Below, one piece after another: positions 53,101-62,625 of a DNA stretch of 64,000 nucleotides. Source of the stretch: Polaromonas sp. A23. Lineage in GTDB: Bacteria; Pseudomonadota; Gammaproteobacteria; Burkholderiales; Burkholderiaceae_C. The notes under the pieces were generated by a model. That model made no database searches. It saw only the letters and a program-made list of their open reading frames with translations, and was not told where the DNA came from. How positions within the stretch are numbered: the stretch's first letter is position 1; every line of letters begins with the position of its first letter. Position numbers and translations under genes: made by a program. The stretch lies in the NCBI RefSeq assembly GCF_002001015.1, contig NZ_MUNO01000012.1, positions 62,001 to 126,000 of the forward strand, in the 5' to 3' direction.

Positions 53101-54184
53101 TCTGCCAACGGTCGTGATTCTCGGCGGTGCGAGAGATTTTCACGCCATGGATTGGTATCGGGCGGTGCGTAGGGTGTGCCCGGACAGAAAAGTGATCTTT
53201 GTGACGGATCTTTTTGGCGGTGAAGGTTATGTCGATCTTTCCAGACCGGGAGATGAAATCCACTCGCTGATTGTGATTGACAAACTACTGTTTGCCGGAC
53301 AGTCGCGCTACTCAAACCTCTGGCGCAATTGTGTCAAACTGCTTCTGCTTCCTGTTCAGGCAGTGAAGCTGCGTCGCATTCTTGATAAATTTCCGAATCG
53401 GGTCGTGCATGCACATCCGATGTACTACATGGCGCTCTGCCTCATGGCTGGCATCAAGTATGTCGGAACTCCCCAAGGAGATGAAATCCTCATCCGGCCC
53501 GGGCGGTCAAGACTGTATAAGTACTTTTGCCGCAGGGTGTTGCAGGAGGCCAGTGCGGTTATCGTGGATTCGCTGCAGATGAAGAACGGAATAGAAGCGA
53601 TTGCGGGGGTCAATGCACATGTTTTTCAGAACGGCATCAATGTGGATGACATCTTCCAGTACCGCATGCCCAATAAACGTGAGCGTGTCGTGTCCATCAG
53701 GGGCATGGAAGATCTCTACCGCATTTCCGAAATCGTGGAAATACGAAACGCCACGGCGGCGTCCACGCCACTGACTTTTATTTATCCATTCGCGGACGCC
53801 ACTTACCTTTCTGAACTGCGCCCCCATTTCGGGCCTCAGGACAATGATTTGGGGCGACTGCAGAAGCATGAAATGTACCGTTTGCTGAGCGAGTCATTGT
53901 TGGTGATTTCAATTCCACGCAGCGATTCCTCCCCCAGGAGCGTATATGAATCTATTTTTGCCGGCGCCTGCGTGGCGGTGACATACAACACCTGGATCGA
54001 TGCCTTGCCGCCATGCATGAGGTCGCGGGTGTTTGTCGTGGATTTGGCCGACAGTGGCTGGCTCAGTCACGCAGTCGGTTTCGCCAAGAGAATCGTGGAA
54101 ATGCCATTCCTGGCATCTGAACAGGCGCTAGAACTTTATGACGAGAACAGATCGATCGGAAAAGTAGTTGAAAAATTTTATTAA
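53090..54184 (+). CDS. Glycosyltransferase, GT4-like
   Basis: A 364-residue GT-B fold protein. A Rossmann-like N-terminal half (VVILGGARDFHAMDW) is followed by VHAHPMYYMA and GTPQGDEIL, and the C-terminal half has IPRSDSSPRSVYESIFAGACVAV, the donor-binding E-x7-E region. It is diverged from standard GT4 enzymes. It likely adds a sugar of the repeat; donor unknown. Confidence 0.75.
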   Translation: MKTDLPTVVILGGARDFHAMDWYRAVRRVCPDRKVIFVTDLFGGEGYVDLSRPGDEIHSLIVIDKLLFAGQSRYSNLWRNCVKLLLLPVQAVKLRRILDKFPNRVVHAHPMYYMALCLMAGIKYVGTPQGDEILIRPGRSRLYKYFCRRVLQEASAVIVDSLQMKNGIEAIAGVNAHVFQNGINVDDIFQYRMPNKRERVVSIRGMEDLYRISEIVEIRNATAASTPLTFIYPFADATYLSELRPHFGPQDNDLGRLQKHEMYRLLSESLLVISIPRSDSSPRSVYESIFAGACVAVTYNTWIDALPPCMRSRVFVVDLADSGWLSHAVGFAKRIVEMPFLASEQALELYDENRSIGKVVEKFY

Positions 54185-54249
54185 CCCGGGTTTGGCGCGC
54201 AGCAACGAAGTTCTTACTGCGGTCACCTGTTTCAAACGGAGGAGCTGAG

Positions 54250-56133
54250 GTGTGCGGCGTTTTCTTTGCGTCTTCGCCGCCGGGCTCGTTTGTCCCCGTT
54301 GCAGACGTGCTTGATGTAGTGCGACACAGGGGCCCGGACGATACCGGTGTGTTTGTTTCCAATGACCATTCCTGCCATTTGGGGCATGTCAGGTTGTCGA
54401 TACTGGATCTCTCACAATCCGGGCATCAGCCCATGGTCGACGCCTCCGAAAGATTTGTAATTTCCTACAACGGAGAGATCTACAACTATTCCGAGCTAAA
54501 AACCTATTTGGAGGGCCAATACTCCGGGATCAATTGGAAGTCATCGTCCGACACCGAGGTCATCGTTGAGGGATTTGCGCTGGAAGGCGTGAGTTTTTTG
54601 TCCCGGCTTAACGGCATCTTCGCACTTGGCATATTTGACCGTCTTGAAAACTGCCTGCACGTGCTGCGAGATCCGCTGGGGATCAAACCCTTGTTTTTTT
54701 CCGAACAGAATGGGAGCGTCATCTTCTGCTCTGAATTGAAAGGTTTGCTTGCAGTTCCCGGCGTTCAAAGGACTCTGAGGTTGCAATCTCTTGCGGATCA
54801 GGTTGCCTATATGTACGTGCCTGAGCCACATACTCCGTATGTTGAATTTGAGAAATTTGAACCTGGATTGTGCAAAAGTTATATTGCTGGCAAGCAGGTC
54901 GCCTCGGCAAAGTTGTTCGAACAGCTTCAGTCTCCCATGGACTTCGCGTCAGACGAGGATATTGTTGCCCGCTTTTCACAGGTTTTTTCAGACGCGGTTG
55001 CCCGTCAGCTGGTTGCAGATGTGCCCATGTCGCTCATGCTGAGCGGGGGCCTGGATTCCTCTGCCGTCGCCGTGGAGGCTGTCAGGCGGGGCGGCAATAT
55101 CAGGGATGCCTACACGATCTCATTCTCTGCGAAGGACCGCTTCAATGATCTCCAGAGCGACGACTTGTCTTTTGCCAGATTGATCGCGTCCCGTTTGGGC
55201 TTGGAACTCCATGTCATTGAAGCGCATCGGGACTTTATTTCAATGCTTCCTGAGCTTGCGGGTTTTATGGAGGACGGCATATCCGATCCGGCTGCCATCA
55301 ACACTTACCTCATCTGTAAGGCGGCAAGAAAGAGTGGCGTCAAGGTCATGCTCAACGGACAGGGTGCGGACGAGTTTCTGGGCGGCTACCGCCGCTACTC
55401 GGCGGAACGCATGTTGAGGGCCCTGCCCGGCCCGGCCCGCAGCCTTTCCAGGCTTGCAGGAAGCGCGTTGCCGAATCACGTACCCGGTCGCATGAATGCA
55501 ATCAACCGGCGTCTAAAAAAACTGTTGACACTCGGGGGCCAAGAGCGGGATGAGCGGATGTTGGGAATGTATACCTGGGGGGCAAAGGATCGCATCTCCA
55601 GGCTTTTCGTGGATTCAGCTAGTGTTTCGGTTGGGGGCGATTTGCTCTCGCGCCTTCATGCCATGGGTGACCACGATGTGATTGCAAACATGATGAACCT
55701 CGACCAGCATTACGATCTCATGTCGCTGAACCTGGCGTATACAGACAGGATGAGCATGGCTTCGGGCGTAGAGGCGAGGGTTCCGTTCCTGGACTTTGAG
55801 TTGGTGCGCCTTATGAATTCGATTCCAGCCTCCGTGAAAATGAAGAAAGGCATGCCGAAGTATGTCTTGAAGAAGGCAATGGAGTCGCTTTTGCCGCATG
55901 AAGTGATCTACAGAGAAAAAGCAGGATTCGGGCTTCCCTTGAGGTCATGGATGAGAGGTAGCAATGAGATGATGCGATATTATTTTGATGAAGCCCGCAT
56001 AAGCCGCCAGGGAATCTTCAATGCGTCCGAACTCACGCAATTGCAGAATGAAAATCTGATGGGGGTAGACCACTCGAGTGTGCTGTTTTCATTGTTGTGC
56101 ATCCAAGTATGGCTGGAATCAGTCCATCAATAA
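54250..56133 (+). CDS. Asparagine synthase-like amidotransferase
   Basis: A 627-residue AsnB-family protein. The N-terminal Ntn glutaminase begins directly with the catalytic Cys2 (GTG start, then TGC GGC), with RHRGPDDTG and YNGEIYNY. The synthetase domain has the PP-loop SGGLDSSAVA near residue 265 and GQGADEFLGGYRRY. In O-antigen loci such proteins often amidate uronic acids instead of making asparagine. The linked wecB/wecC genes would supply a uronic acid. Starts after GGAGCTGAG. Confidence 0.88.
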   Translation: MCGVFFASSPPGSFVPVADVLDVVRHRGPDDTGVFVSNDHSCHLGHVRLSILDLSQSGHQPMVDASERFVISYNGEIYNYSELKTYLEGQYSGINWKSSSDTEVIVEGFALEGVSFLSRLNGIFALGIFDRLENCLHVLRDPLGIKPLFFSEQNGSVIFCSELKGLLAVPGVQRTLRLQSLADQVAYMYVPEPHTPYVEFEKFEPGLCKSYIAGKQVASAKLFEQLQSPMDFASDEDIVARFSQVFSDAVARQLVADVPMSLMLSGGLDSSAVAVEAVRRGGNIRDAYTISFSAKDRFNDLQSDDLSFARLIASRLGLELHVIEAHRDFISMLPELAGFMEDGISDPAAINTYLICKAARKSGVKVMLNGQGADEFLGGYRRYSAERMLRALPGPARSLSRLAGSALPNHVPGRMNAINRRLKKLLTLGGQERDERMLGMYTWGAKDRISRLFVDSASVSVGGDLLSRLHAMGDHDVIANMMNLDQHYDLMSLNLAYTDRMSMASGVEARVPFLDFELVRLMNSIPASVKMKKGMPKYVLKKAMESLLPHEVIYREKAGFGLPLRSWMRGSNEMMRYYFDEARISRQGIFNASELTQLQNENLMGVDHSSVLFSLLCIQVWLESVHQ

Positions 56134-56154
56134 CCTCTACCACAAGAAAAAACA

Positions 56155-57282
56155 ATGTACAAGATTTGCAGCAACTGCGTGATGGACACGACTGATTCCA
56201 TGATTGTGTTTGACGAGGCGGGCGTGTGCGACCACTGCAGGACGTTCTACAACCAGACCCTGCCAAATTGGCCTCAGGGAGAAAAAGGTGCGCAGGCGCT
56301 TGACGCGCTTGTAGCCAGAATCCGAAAAGAGGGGGAAGGCAAGGACTTTGACTGCATCATAGGAATGAGCGGCGGTGTTGACAGCTCTTATCTGACCTAT
56401 GTGGCAAAGGAAAAACTCGGACTTCGTCCCCTCGTGTTTCATGTGGACGCTGGCTGGAATTCGCAGGAGGCGGTCAACAATATCGAGAAATTGGTTGATG
56501 GACTGGGACTCGATCTGTACACCGAGGTCATTAATTGGGAGGAGATGCGGGACCTCCAACTGGCTTATTTCAAAGCCGGCGTTCCCCACATTGATACGCC
56601 CCAGGACCATGCCTTTTTCGCGACTATGTACAAGTTTGCAGAGCAGCACAAGGTCCGATACATTCTGACGGGTGCGAATCTGTCAACTGAATGCATCCGT
56701 AACCCCGTGGAATGGATGTACTACCAGTCGGATGCCCGGCAACTGCGGGACATTCACAACAAATTCGGAACGAGGCCCCTTGATACCTATCCCGTGACCT
56801 CGATTCTCAAGCATAAGATTTTCCTGCCGTACATCAAGAAGATCAGGGTGGAGAGGCCGCTCAACTACATCAGCTATGTCAAGCAGGACGCGATCGCGCT
56901 GCTTCAGCAGCGGTTTGGGTGGCAGCCGTATCCTCAAAAACATTTTGAATCCCGCTTCACCAAGTTCTATGAAGGCTACTGGCTACCGAAGAAGTTTGGC
57001 TATGACACAAGACGTGTTCAGTTTTCTAGTTTGATCGTGACGGGGCAAATGACGCGCGTTGAAGCCCTGGAACGGCTGGAGCGAAAGCCATATGACGAAA
57101 CTACCATCGACAACGACTTTGAATATGTAGCCACCAAGCTGCGAATCCCGGTGGAGGAGTTGAAGGGCTATCTGGACGCACCGAATAGATCATATCGGGA
57201 CTACAAATCCCAAGAGTCTCTTTACCTGCTTGGTGCGAAAGTACTGAAGGCGCTCGGCCTGGAAATTGGCGGAAAGAGATGA
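56155..57282 (+). CDS. N-acetyl sugar amidotransferase, WbpG-type (cassette 2)
   Basis: A 375-residue PP-loop enzyme with zinc-type cysteines Cys5, 8, 25 and 28 and the PP-loop SGGVDSS at 72-78. It is a distinct, shorter relative of the amidotransferase at 33725. With the following HisH- and HisF-like proteins it should convert an acetamido sugar to an acetamidino sugar, as WbpG does in Pseudomonas O5. It overlaps hisH by 4 bases. Confidence 0.88.
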   Translation: MYKICSNCVMDTTDSMIVFDEAGVCDHCRTFYNQTLPNWPQGEKGAQALDALVARIRKEGEGKDFDCIIGMSGGVDSSYLTYVAKEKLGLRPLVFHVDAGWNSQEAVNNIEKLVDGLGLDLYTEVINWEEMRDLQLAYFKAGVPHIDTPQDHAFFATMYKFAEQHKVRYILTGANLSTECIRNPVEWMYYQSDARQLRDIHNKFGTRPLDTYPVTSILKHKIFLPYIKKIRVERPLNYISYVKQDAIALLQQRFGWQPYPQKHFESRFTKFYEGYWLPKKFGYDTRRVQFSSLIVTGQMTRVEALERLERKPYDETTIDNDFEYVATKLRIPVEELKGYLDAPNRSYRDYKSQESLYLLGAKVLKALGLEIGGKR

Positions 57283-57893
57283 TCGCGCTGGTTGATTACG
57301 GCTTGGGCAATATCCACGCCTTCATGAACATATACAGAAGCCTCAACATTCCTGCAGTGGTAGCGGACAGTGCGGAGAAGCTTGAGAGCGCCGACCATCT
57401 CATCCTGCCGGGTGTGGGGGCGTTCGACTGGGCGATGGCCAAGCTGAATAGCTCGGGCATGCGTTCCTTGCTCGACGAGATGGTGTTGGTGAGAAAGGTG
57501 CCGATCCTCGGTGTTTGCGTCGGCATGCAGATGATGGCCCAGAGAAGCGATGAAGGCGTGATGCCGGGATTGGGCTGGATCAAAGGGGAGGTGAAGCGAT
57601 TCGATGAAGCGAGCTTCACCCAGCAAACACATTTGCCACACATGGGGTGGAATAATGTCAACCCACAGCGGACTGGCGGACTCTTCGCCGACATGCTGTC
57701 CAGCCCGATGTTCTATTTTCTCCACTCCTACTATTTTTCTCCCGCTGATCCGGCGGAGTCACTTGCCCTGACTGACTACAACGGGATGTTTTCGTCGGCG
57801 GTGGCGAGCGGCAACGTGTTTGGCATGCAGTTTCATCCGGAGAAGAGCCACCGCGCGGGCACGCAGCTTCTGAAAAACTTCGCGGCTCTATAA
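57279..57893 (+). CDS. HisH-like glutamine amidotransferase (cassette 2)
   Basis: A 204-residue class I glutaminase. Cys80 (ILGVCVGMQ) and His186/Glu188 (QFHPEKS) complete the triad. It supplies ammonia to the WbpG-type enzyme upstream through the HisF-like partner 4 bases downstream. Sequence differs clearly from cassette 1, so the two were acquired or diverged separately. Confidence 0.88.
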   Translation: MIALVDYGLGNIHAFMNIYRSLNIPAVVADSAEKLESADHLILPGVGAFDWAMAKLNSSGMRSLLDEMVLVRKVPILGVCVGMQMMAQRSDEGVMPGLGWIKGEVKRFDEASFTQQTHLPHMGWNNVNPQRTGGLFADMLSSPMFYFLHSYYFSPADPAESLALTDYNGMFSSAVASGNVFGMQFHPEKSHRAGTQLLKNFAAL

Positions 57894-57896
57894 ATC

Positions 57897-58685
57897 ATGC
57901 TGAGGCCCCGCATCATCCCCTGTCTTCTGATCAAGGACGGCGGCCTTGTCAAGACGACAAACTTCGCCAACGCCAAATATGTCGGCGACCCAATCAACGC
58001 CGTCCGGATTTTCAATGAAAAGGAAGTCGATGAGCTTGTGGTCGTCGATATCGACGCCACGGCGCATAACCGCGAGCCTGATTACAGGCTGATCAAGAAC
58101 CTTGCAGCTGAATGTCGTATGCCGTTGTGTTATGGCGGCGGCGTGAAGACAATCGAGCAGATTCAAAAAATCATCGGCTTGGGCGTGGAAAAAGTTGCGC
58201 TCGGTTCTGCGGCGGTAAGCAATCCGCAGCTGATTTCCGACGCTGCTGAGCGCATCGGGAGCCAGAGCATCGTGGTGGTGATTGACGTCAGGAAAAAGGG
58301 GTTGCTGGGCAACAAATACAGGCTGTTCACCCACAACGGTACCAAGGCTTGCGACCTGGATCCGGTGGTGTTTGTGAAAAAGGTCGAGGCGCTCGGGGCG
58401 GGTGAAGTTCTGGTCAATTCAATCGACCGCGACGGCATGCAGGACGGCTACGACCTGAGGCTGGTGACCGCGGTTCGTGACTGCACCAGCCTTCCCTTGA
58501 CTGTGCTGGGGGGCGCGGGTTCCCTGGCGCACATCTCCGAGTTGATCGGAAAATTCGGCACCATTGGCGCGGCTGCCGGGAGCCTGTTCGTTTTCAAGGG
58601 CAAATACCGCGCAGTGCTGATCAGCTATCCCGGCGCGGCGGAAAAGGAACAGCTGGTGGCAAAGGCCTTTGCAAATGGTGAGTAG
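57897..58685 (+). CDS. HisF-like protein lacking the cyclase Asp11 (cassette 2)
   Basis: A 262-residue TIM barrel that matches HisF from the first residues (RIIPCLLIKDG), but the catalytic Asp11 is Leu. Asp130 (VIDVRKKG) is kept. It should act only as an ammonia channel for the acetamidino reaction. The histidine pathway is unlikely for the same reason as in cassette 1. Confidence 0.88.
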   Translation: MLRPRIIPCLLIKDGGLVKTTNFANAKYVGDPINAVRIFNEKEVDELVVVDIDATAHNREPDYRLIKNLAAECRMPLCYGGGVKTIEQIQKIIGLGVEKVALGSAAVSNPQLISDAAERIGSQSIVVVIDVRKKGLLGNKYRLFTHNGTKACDLDPVVFVKKVEALGAGEVLVNSIDRDGMQDGYDLRLVTAVRDCTSLPLTVLGGAGSLAHISELIGKFGTIGAAAGSLFVFKGKYRAVLISYPGAAEKEQLVAKAFANGE

Positions 58686-58745
58686 AAATTTTCGAACAAT
58701 AGCTTGCCCCCATTGCGTTTTGTCACGACATCAAGAGGATTCGAA

Positions 58746-60872
58746 GTGAAACAGATTTTGCAGGACCTCAGGACCGGAGAAACGAACATCGTGGATGTGC
58801 CGGCCCCCCGTGCAGGCAGAACCTCATTGTTGATCGAGACTTCACGAACCCTTGTCTCTGCGGGTACCGAGCGTATGTTGGTGGACTTCGGGAAGGCGGG
58901 TTTTTTCGAGAAGGCGCTCAAGCAGCCCGACAAGGTGCGTCAGGTCGCTGAAAAGGTGAAGACCGACGGACTGTTACCTACTGTCAAGGCAGTATTGAAC
59001 AAACTTGACCAGCAGTTGCCCATGGGCTACTGCAATGTAGGGCTGGTGTCGGAAGTGGGCTCCAGCGTGCCCGGCATCAGAATCGGTGATCGAGTCGTTT
59101 CCAACGGCCGGCATGCCGAGGTTGTCAGCATGCCCATGAACCTGTGTTCTAAAGTGCCTGAAACCGTCACGGACGACGAGGCGGCTTTCACGGTTGTCGG
59201 CGCGATTGCATTGCAGGGCATACGGCTGATCCAGCCCACATTGGGCGAAGCAGTCGTGGTGACGGGGCTTGGGCTGATAGGACAGCTGACCGTACAGTTG
59301 TTGCGCGCGCATGGCTGCCGGGTTCTGGGCATCGACATGGATCGTCAGAAGCTGGAGATGGCCCGGCGATTTGGTGCCGAGGTCGTTGACCTTTCCTCCG
59401 GAGAAGACCCGGTTTCCAGTGCCCATTTGTTTTCCCGCGGGCGCGGCGTGGATGCGGTAATAGTCACGGCATCCACGACCAGTAGCCTGCCAATACACCA
59501 GGCAGCTCTCATGTCGCGCAAACGCGGCAGGATCGTACTCGTCGGCGTGACTGGACTGGAGTTGTCGCGCGCCGACTTCTTCGAGAAAGAGTTGACCTTT
59601 CAGGTTTCCTGCTCCTACGGACCAGGGCGCTACGATCCTGAATACGAGGACAAGGGGCACGACTACCCGGTCGGTTTCGTACGGTGGACAGAACAACGCA
59701 ATTTTGAGGCGGTCCTGGACATGATGGCCGACAAGCGCCTGGACGTGCTGCCGCTGATCTCGCATCGCTTTGGCATCGACGATGCAAAAGCCGCCTATGA
59801 CGTGGTGGGGGGATCGGCCCCCTCGCTTGGCATATTGCTTGATTACCCCGGGGGAAGTCAGCGTCAGCTCCAAAACCGGACTGTGCGGCTCCCAGCCGCT
59901 TCACAGCGTACACCGTCAGGACCAGCCACCAGTTTCATTGGCTCAGGAAACTATGCAACTGCAGTCCTTATCCCCGCTTTTAAGGCGGCCGGGGCCCATT
60001 TGCGCTGCGTGGCGTCGAGTGCTGGTGTCAGCGGAGTTCATGCCGCTCGCAAGTATGGATTCGAGGAGACCACGACCGATACGGGGAAATTGTTTGCCGA
60101 CAGCGGCACGGAGTCTGTCGTCATAACGACACGGCACGACAGCCACGCCTCGCTGGTCTTGCAAGCACTGCGCGCAGGCAAAAATGTCTTTGTGGAAAAG
60201 CCGCTCTGCCTGACGCTGGAGGAGCTTGCGGAGATCGAGACTACATACGTCGGTCTGTCCGAGTTGCCGTCCCGCTTGCCAGTACTCATGGTGGGTTTCA
60301 ACCGCCGGTTTGCCCCGCATGTGCAGAAGATGCACAGCCTTCTGGCTGCAGTGAAAGGCCCCAAGACATTCATTTGTACCGTGAATGCCGGAGCCATTCC
60401 TGGTGGTCACTGGACTCAGGACCTTGAGGTCGGTGGAGGCCGGATCATCGGGGAAGCCTGCCATTTCATTGATCTCGTGCGCTTTCTCGCTGGCGTGCCG
60501 ATAGAGAGTCATGCCATAGCCAAAATGGCTTCCGAATCTGGCGATACAGTGACCATTACCCTTCGATTCACGGACGGTTCGCTGGGAACAATCCACTACT
60601 TCTCGAACGGCCACAAGTCCTTTCCCAAGGAGCGTCTCGAAGTGTTCGCGGCAGGCAAGATCCTCCAGTTGAACAACTTCAGGAAGCTCGTGGGCTTTGG
60701 ATGGCCTGGTTTCAGCAAACTCAACCTTTGGGTCCAGGACAAGGGGCAGAAAAATTGTGTTTGCGCATTTATGGATTCAGTGTCCGGGGCAGGGGCGTGG
60801 CCCATCCCCTTGAGCGAAATCCTCGAGACGAGCAGGGTCAGCATTGAAGTTGCCACGGCATTAGGTGCCTGA
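58746..60872 (+). CDS. Bi-domain oxidoreductase: zinc-type alcohol dehydrogenase + Gfo/Idh/MocA
   Basis: A 708-residue fusion. Residues 1 to about 375 form an MDR (alcohol dehydrogenase-like) domain with NAD motif TGLGLIGQLTVQLL; residues about 400-708 are Gfo/Idh/MocA, with SFIGSGNYA and VEKPLCL. Such fusions accompany heparinase-like genes in O-antigen and capsule loci. The GTG at 58746 follows AGAGGA and is chosen over the TTG at 58704. The reaction is unknown; sugar oxidation then reduction is plausible. Confidence 0.82.
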   Translation: MKQILQDLRTGETNIVDVPAPRAGRTSLLIETSRTLVSAGTERMLVDFGKAGFFEKALKQPDKVRQVAEKVKTDGLLPTVKAVLNKLDQQLPMGYCNVGLVSEVGSSVPGIRIGDRVVSNGRHAEVVSMPMNLCSKVPETVTDDEAAFTVVGAIALQGIRLIQPTLGEAVVVTGLGLIGQLTVQLLRAHGCRVLGIDMDRQKLEMARRFGAEVVDLSSGEDPVSSAHLFSRGRGVDAVIVTASTTSSLPIHQAALMSRKRGRIVLVGVTGLELSRADFFEKELTFQVSCSYGPGRYDPEYEDKGHDYPVGFVRWTEQRNFEAVLDMMADKRLDVLPLISHRFGIDDAKAAYDVVGGSAPSLGILLDYPGGSQRQLQNRTVRLPAASQRTPSGPATSFIGSGNYATAVLIPAFKAAGAHLRCVASSAGVSGVHAARKYGFEETTTDTGKLFADSGTESVVITTRHDSHASLVLQALRAGKNVFVEKPLCLTLEELAEIETTYVGLSELPSRLPVLMVGFNRRFAPHVQKMHSLLAAVKGPKTFICTVNAGAIPGGHWTQDLEVGGGRIIGEACHFIDLVRFLAGVPIESHAIAKMASESGDTVTITLRFTDGSLGTIHYFSNGHKSFPKERLEVFAAGKILQLNNFRKLVGFGWPGFSKLNLWVQDKGQKNCVCAFMDSVSGAGAWPIPLSEILETSRVSIEVATALGA

Positions 60873-62533
60873 TGCCGCCAATCTCTCTTTATTGGAATAC
60901 GCTAAGGTACCTCAAACCCATACAGTTTTACGGGAGAGTCTGGTTCAGGCTGTTCAAGCCGCAACCCGGACTTTTATCACTGCCCTCCACTAGACCGAGA
61001 GACGGGCCTTGGGAAAGACCGGCGCGCCGTAGGCAGAGCATGTTGGGCCCGAACACCTTCAGTTTTCTCAACGCCACAGCGACGCTGGACGAACGCGGCT
61101 GGAATAGCCCTGGGCATGACAAGCTCTGGCTCTATAACCTGCATTACTTTGACGATCTGAACGCCGAAGACGCGGGCGCACGCGCGCAGTGGCACCAAGC
61201 CCTGATAGAGCGCTGGATTGCCGATAACCCGCCAGCACAGGGAAATGGGTGGGAATCTTACCCCGTATCGCTGCGCATCGTGAATTGGATCAAGTGGTCA
61301 CACGGGAGCAATCCATTGCCCCTCGAGGCTGCCGCTAGCCTGGCAATACAGGCACACTGGCTTTCCAGGCGCATTGAGTGGCACCTGCTTGGAAACCATG
61401 TCTTTGCGAATGCCAAGGCGCTGGTGTATGCGGGCCTTTTCTTCGAAGGCGCAAAGGCCCGAAGCTGGCTCGGTAAGGGCCTGTCCATCATTGCAGAGCA
61501 GCTTTCGGAGCAGGTGCTTTCAGACGGCGGCAACTTCGAACGCAGCACGATGTACCACGCGATTTTCTTGGAGGATGTTCTTGACCTGATCAACATCTCC
61601 AGGGCGTACCCTGGGCACGTACCGACTGCAGTGGTTCAGACCTGGACAGATACTTCCATGCGGATGCTGAAGTGGGCCGAGGGAATGTTGCATCCTGATG
61701 GGCAGATCGCCCTATTCAACGACGCCGCTCTCAATGTCGCGCCGGAGCCTGATCAGTTGTTTTCCTATGCGGCGCGCCTGAGCATCGGGTGGCAGGCGCC
61801 GCAACCTCGCCAGGGAGTGGACGACCTCCTGATGTCGTGCTGGCCGGAGAGCGGCTATATCCGCATGAGTTCCGCCGCCAGTGTGGTTTTTCTGGATGTC
61901 GCACCCGTGGGACCGGACTATCTTCCCGGACACGCGCATGCCGACACTCTTTCATTCGAAATGTCGGTGTTCGGTCAGCGGGTGGTGGTCAATGGCGGCA
62001 CATCTTGCTATGGGCTGTCGCCAACGCGGTCGCTCGAGCGCAAAACCATCTCTCACAGCACGGTGGAGGTGGCTGGCCAGGACTCCTCAGAGGTCTGGGG
62101 TGGGTTTCGGGTGGCGCGTAGGGCGTATCCTTTCGATCTCCGGTGCGCCGAAACCCGGCATGCGTTGACAGTAGGCTGCTCCCATGACGGTTACCGCAGG
62201 CTCCCGGGCAAACCGGTGCATCGAAGAGAGTGGAAAATGGATGCCAATGGGCTGTTGGTTCTTGACACGGTCACCGGTGGGCATCCAGCCGTCGCCCGGT
62301 ACATTATTCATCCGCAAGGCAAGGCGGTTTTCGACGTCCCAAGCCAGTGTGGCAGGGTGAGCTTGCCCGACGGACGTTCTGTTTTTATAAGGGTGACAGT
62401 GGGGCGGGGACGCATTGAAGAGTCCAGCTATGCGCCTGAGTTTGGCAAGGTACTCCCGGCACAATGCCTGGTTGTCGAGGTGGAAAAAGGCGCCTCCGCG
62501 ACCCGGTGGAACTGGGGTGGTACGCCGGATTGA
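60872..62533 (+). CDS. Heparinase II/III-family protein
   Basis: A 553-residue protein with an N-terminal (alpha/alpha) toroid rich in Trp/His (LWLYNLHYFDDLN, NHVFANAKALVYAGLF) and a C-terminal beta-sheet domain (GPDYLPGHAHADTLSFEM, a possible catalytic His/Tyr region). Relatives cleave or modify uronic acid polysaccharides; no signal peptide is evident, so its site of action is unclear. Its start overlaps the bi-domain gene stop (TGATG), and the two probably work together. Confidence 0.82.
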   Translation: MPPISLYWNTLRYLKPIQFYGRVWFRLFKPQPGLLSLPSTRPRDGPWERPARRRQSMLGPNTFSFLNATATLDERGWNSPGHDKLWLYNLHYFDDLNAEDAGARAQWHQALIERWIADNPPAQGNGWESYPVSLRIVNWIKWSHGSNPLPLEAAASLAIQAHWLSRRIEWHLLGNHVFANAKALVYAGLFFEGAKARSWLGKGLSIIAEQLSEQVLSDGGNFERSTMYHAIFLEDVLDLINISRAYPGHVPTAVVQTWTDTSMRMLKWAEGMLHPDGQIALFNDAALNVAPEPDQLFSYAARLSIGWQAPQPRQGVDDLLMSCWPESGYIRMSSAASVVFLDVAPVGPDYLPGHAHADTLSFEMSVFGQRVVVNGGTSCYGLSPTRSLERKTISHSTVEVAGQDSSEVWGGFRVARRAYPFDLRCAETRHALTVGCSHDGYRRLPGKPVHRREWKMDANGLLVLDTVTGGHPAVARYIIHPQGKAVFDVPSQCGRVSLPDGRSVFIRVTVGRGRIEESSYAPEFGKVLPAQCLVVEVEKGASATRWNWGGTPD

Positions 62534-62625
62534 ATATGGCAGGGCAAGTTTCGCCGCTTTAATGAGCAGCCCGCGAGGCGCATCCGCAGGACCGAACCCC
62601 AAGGCGCTTACAACCTGGATAAAAA

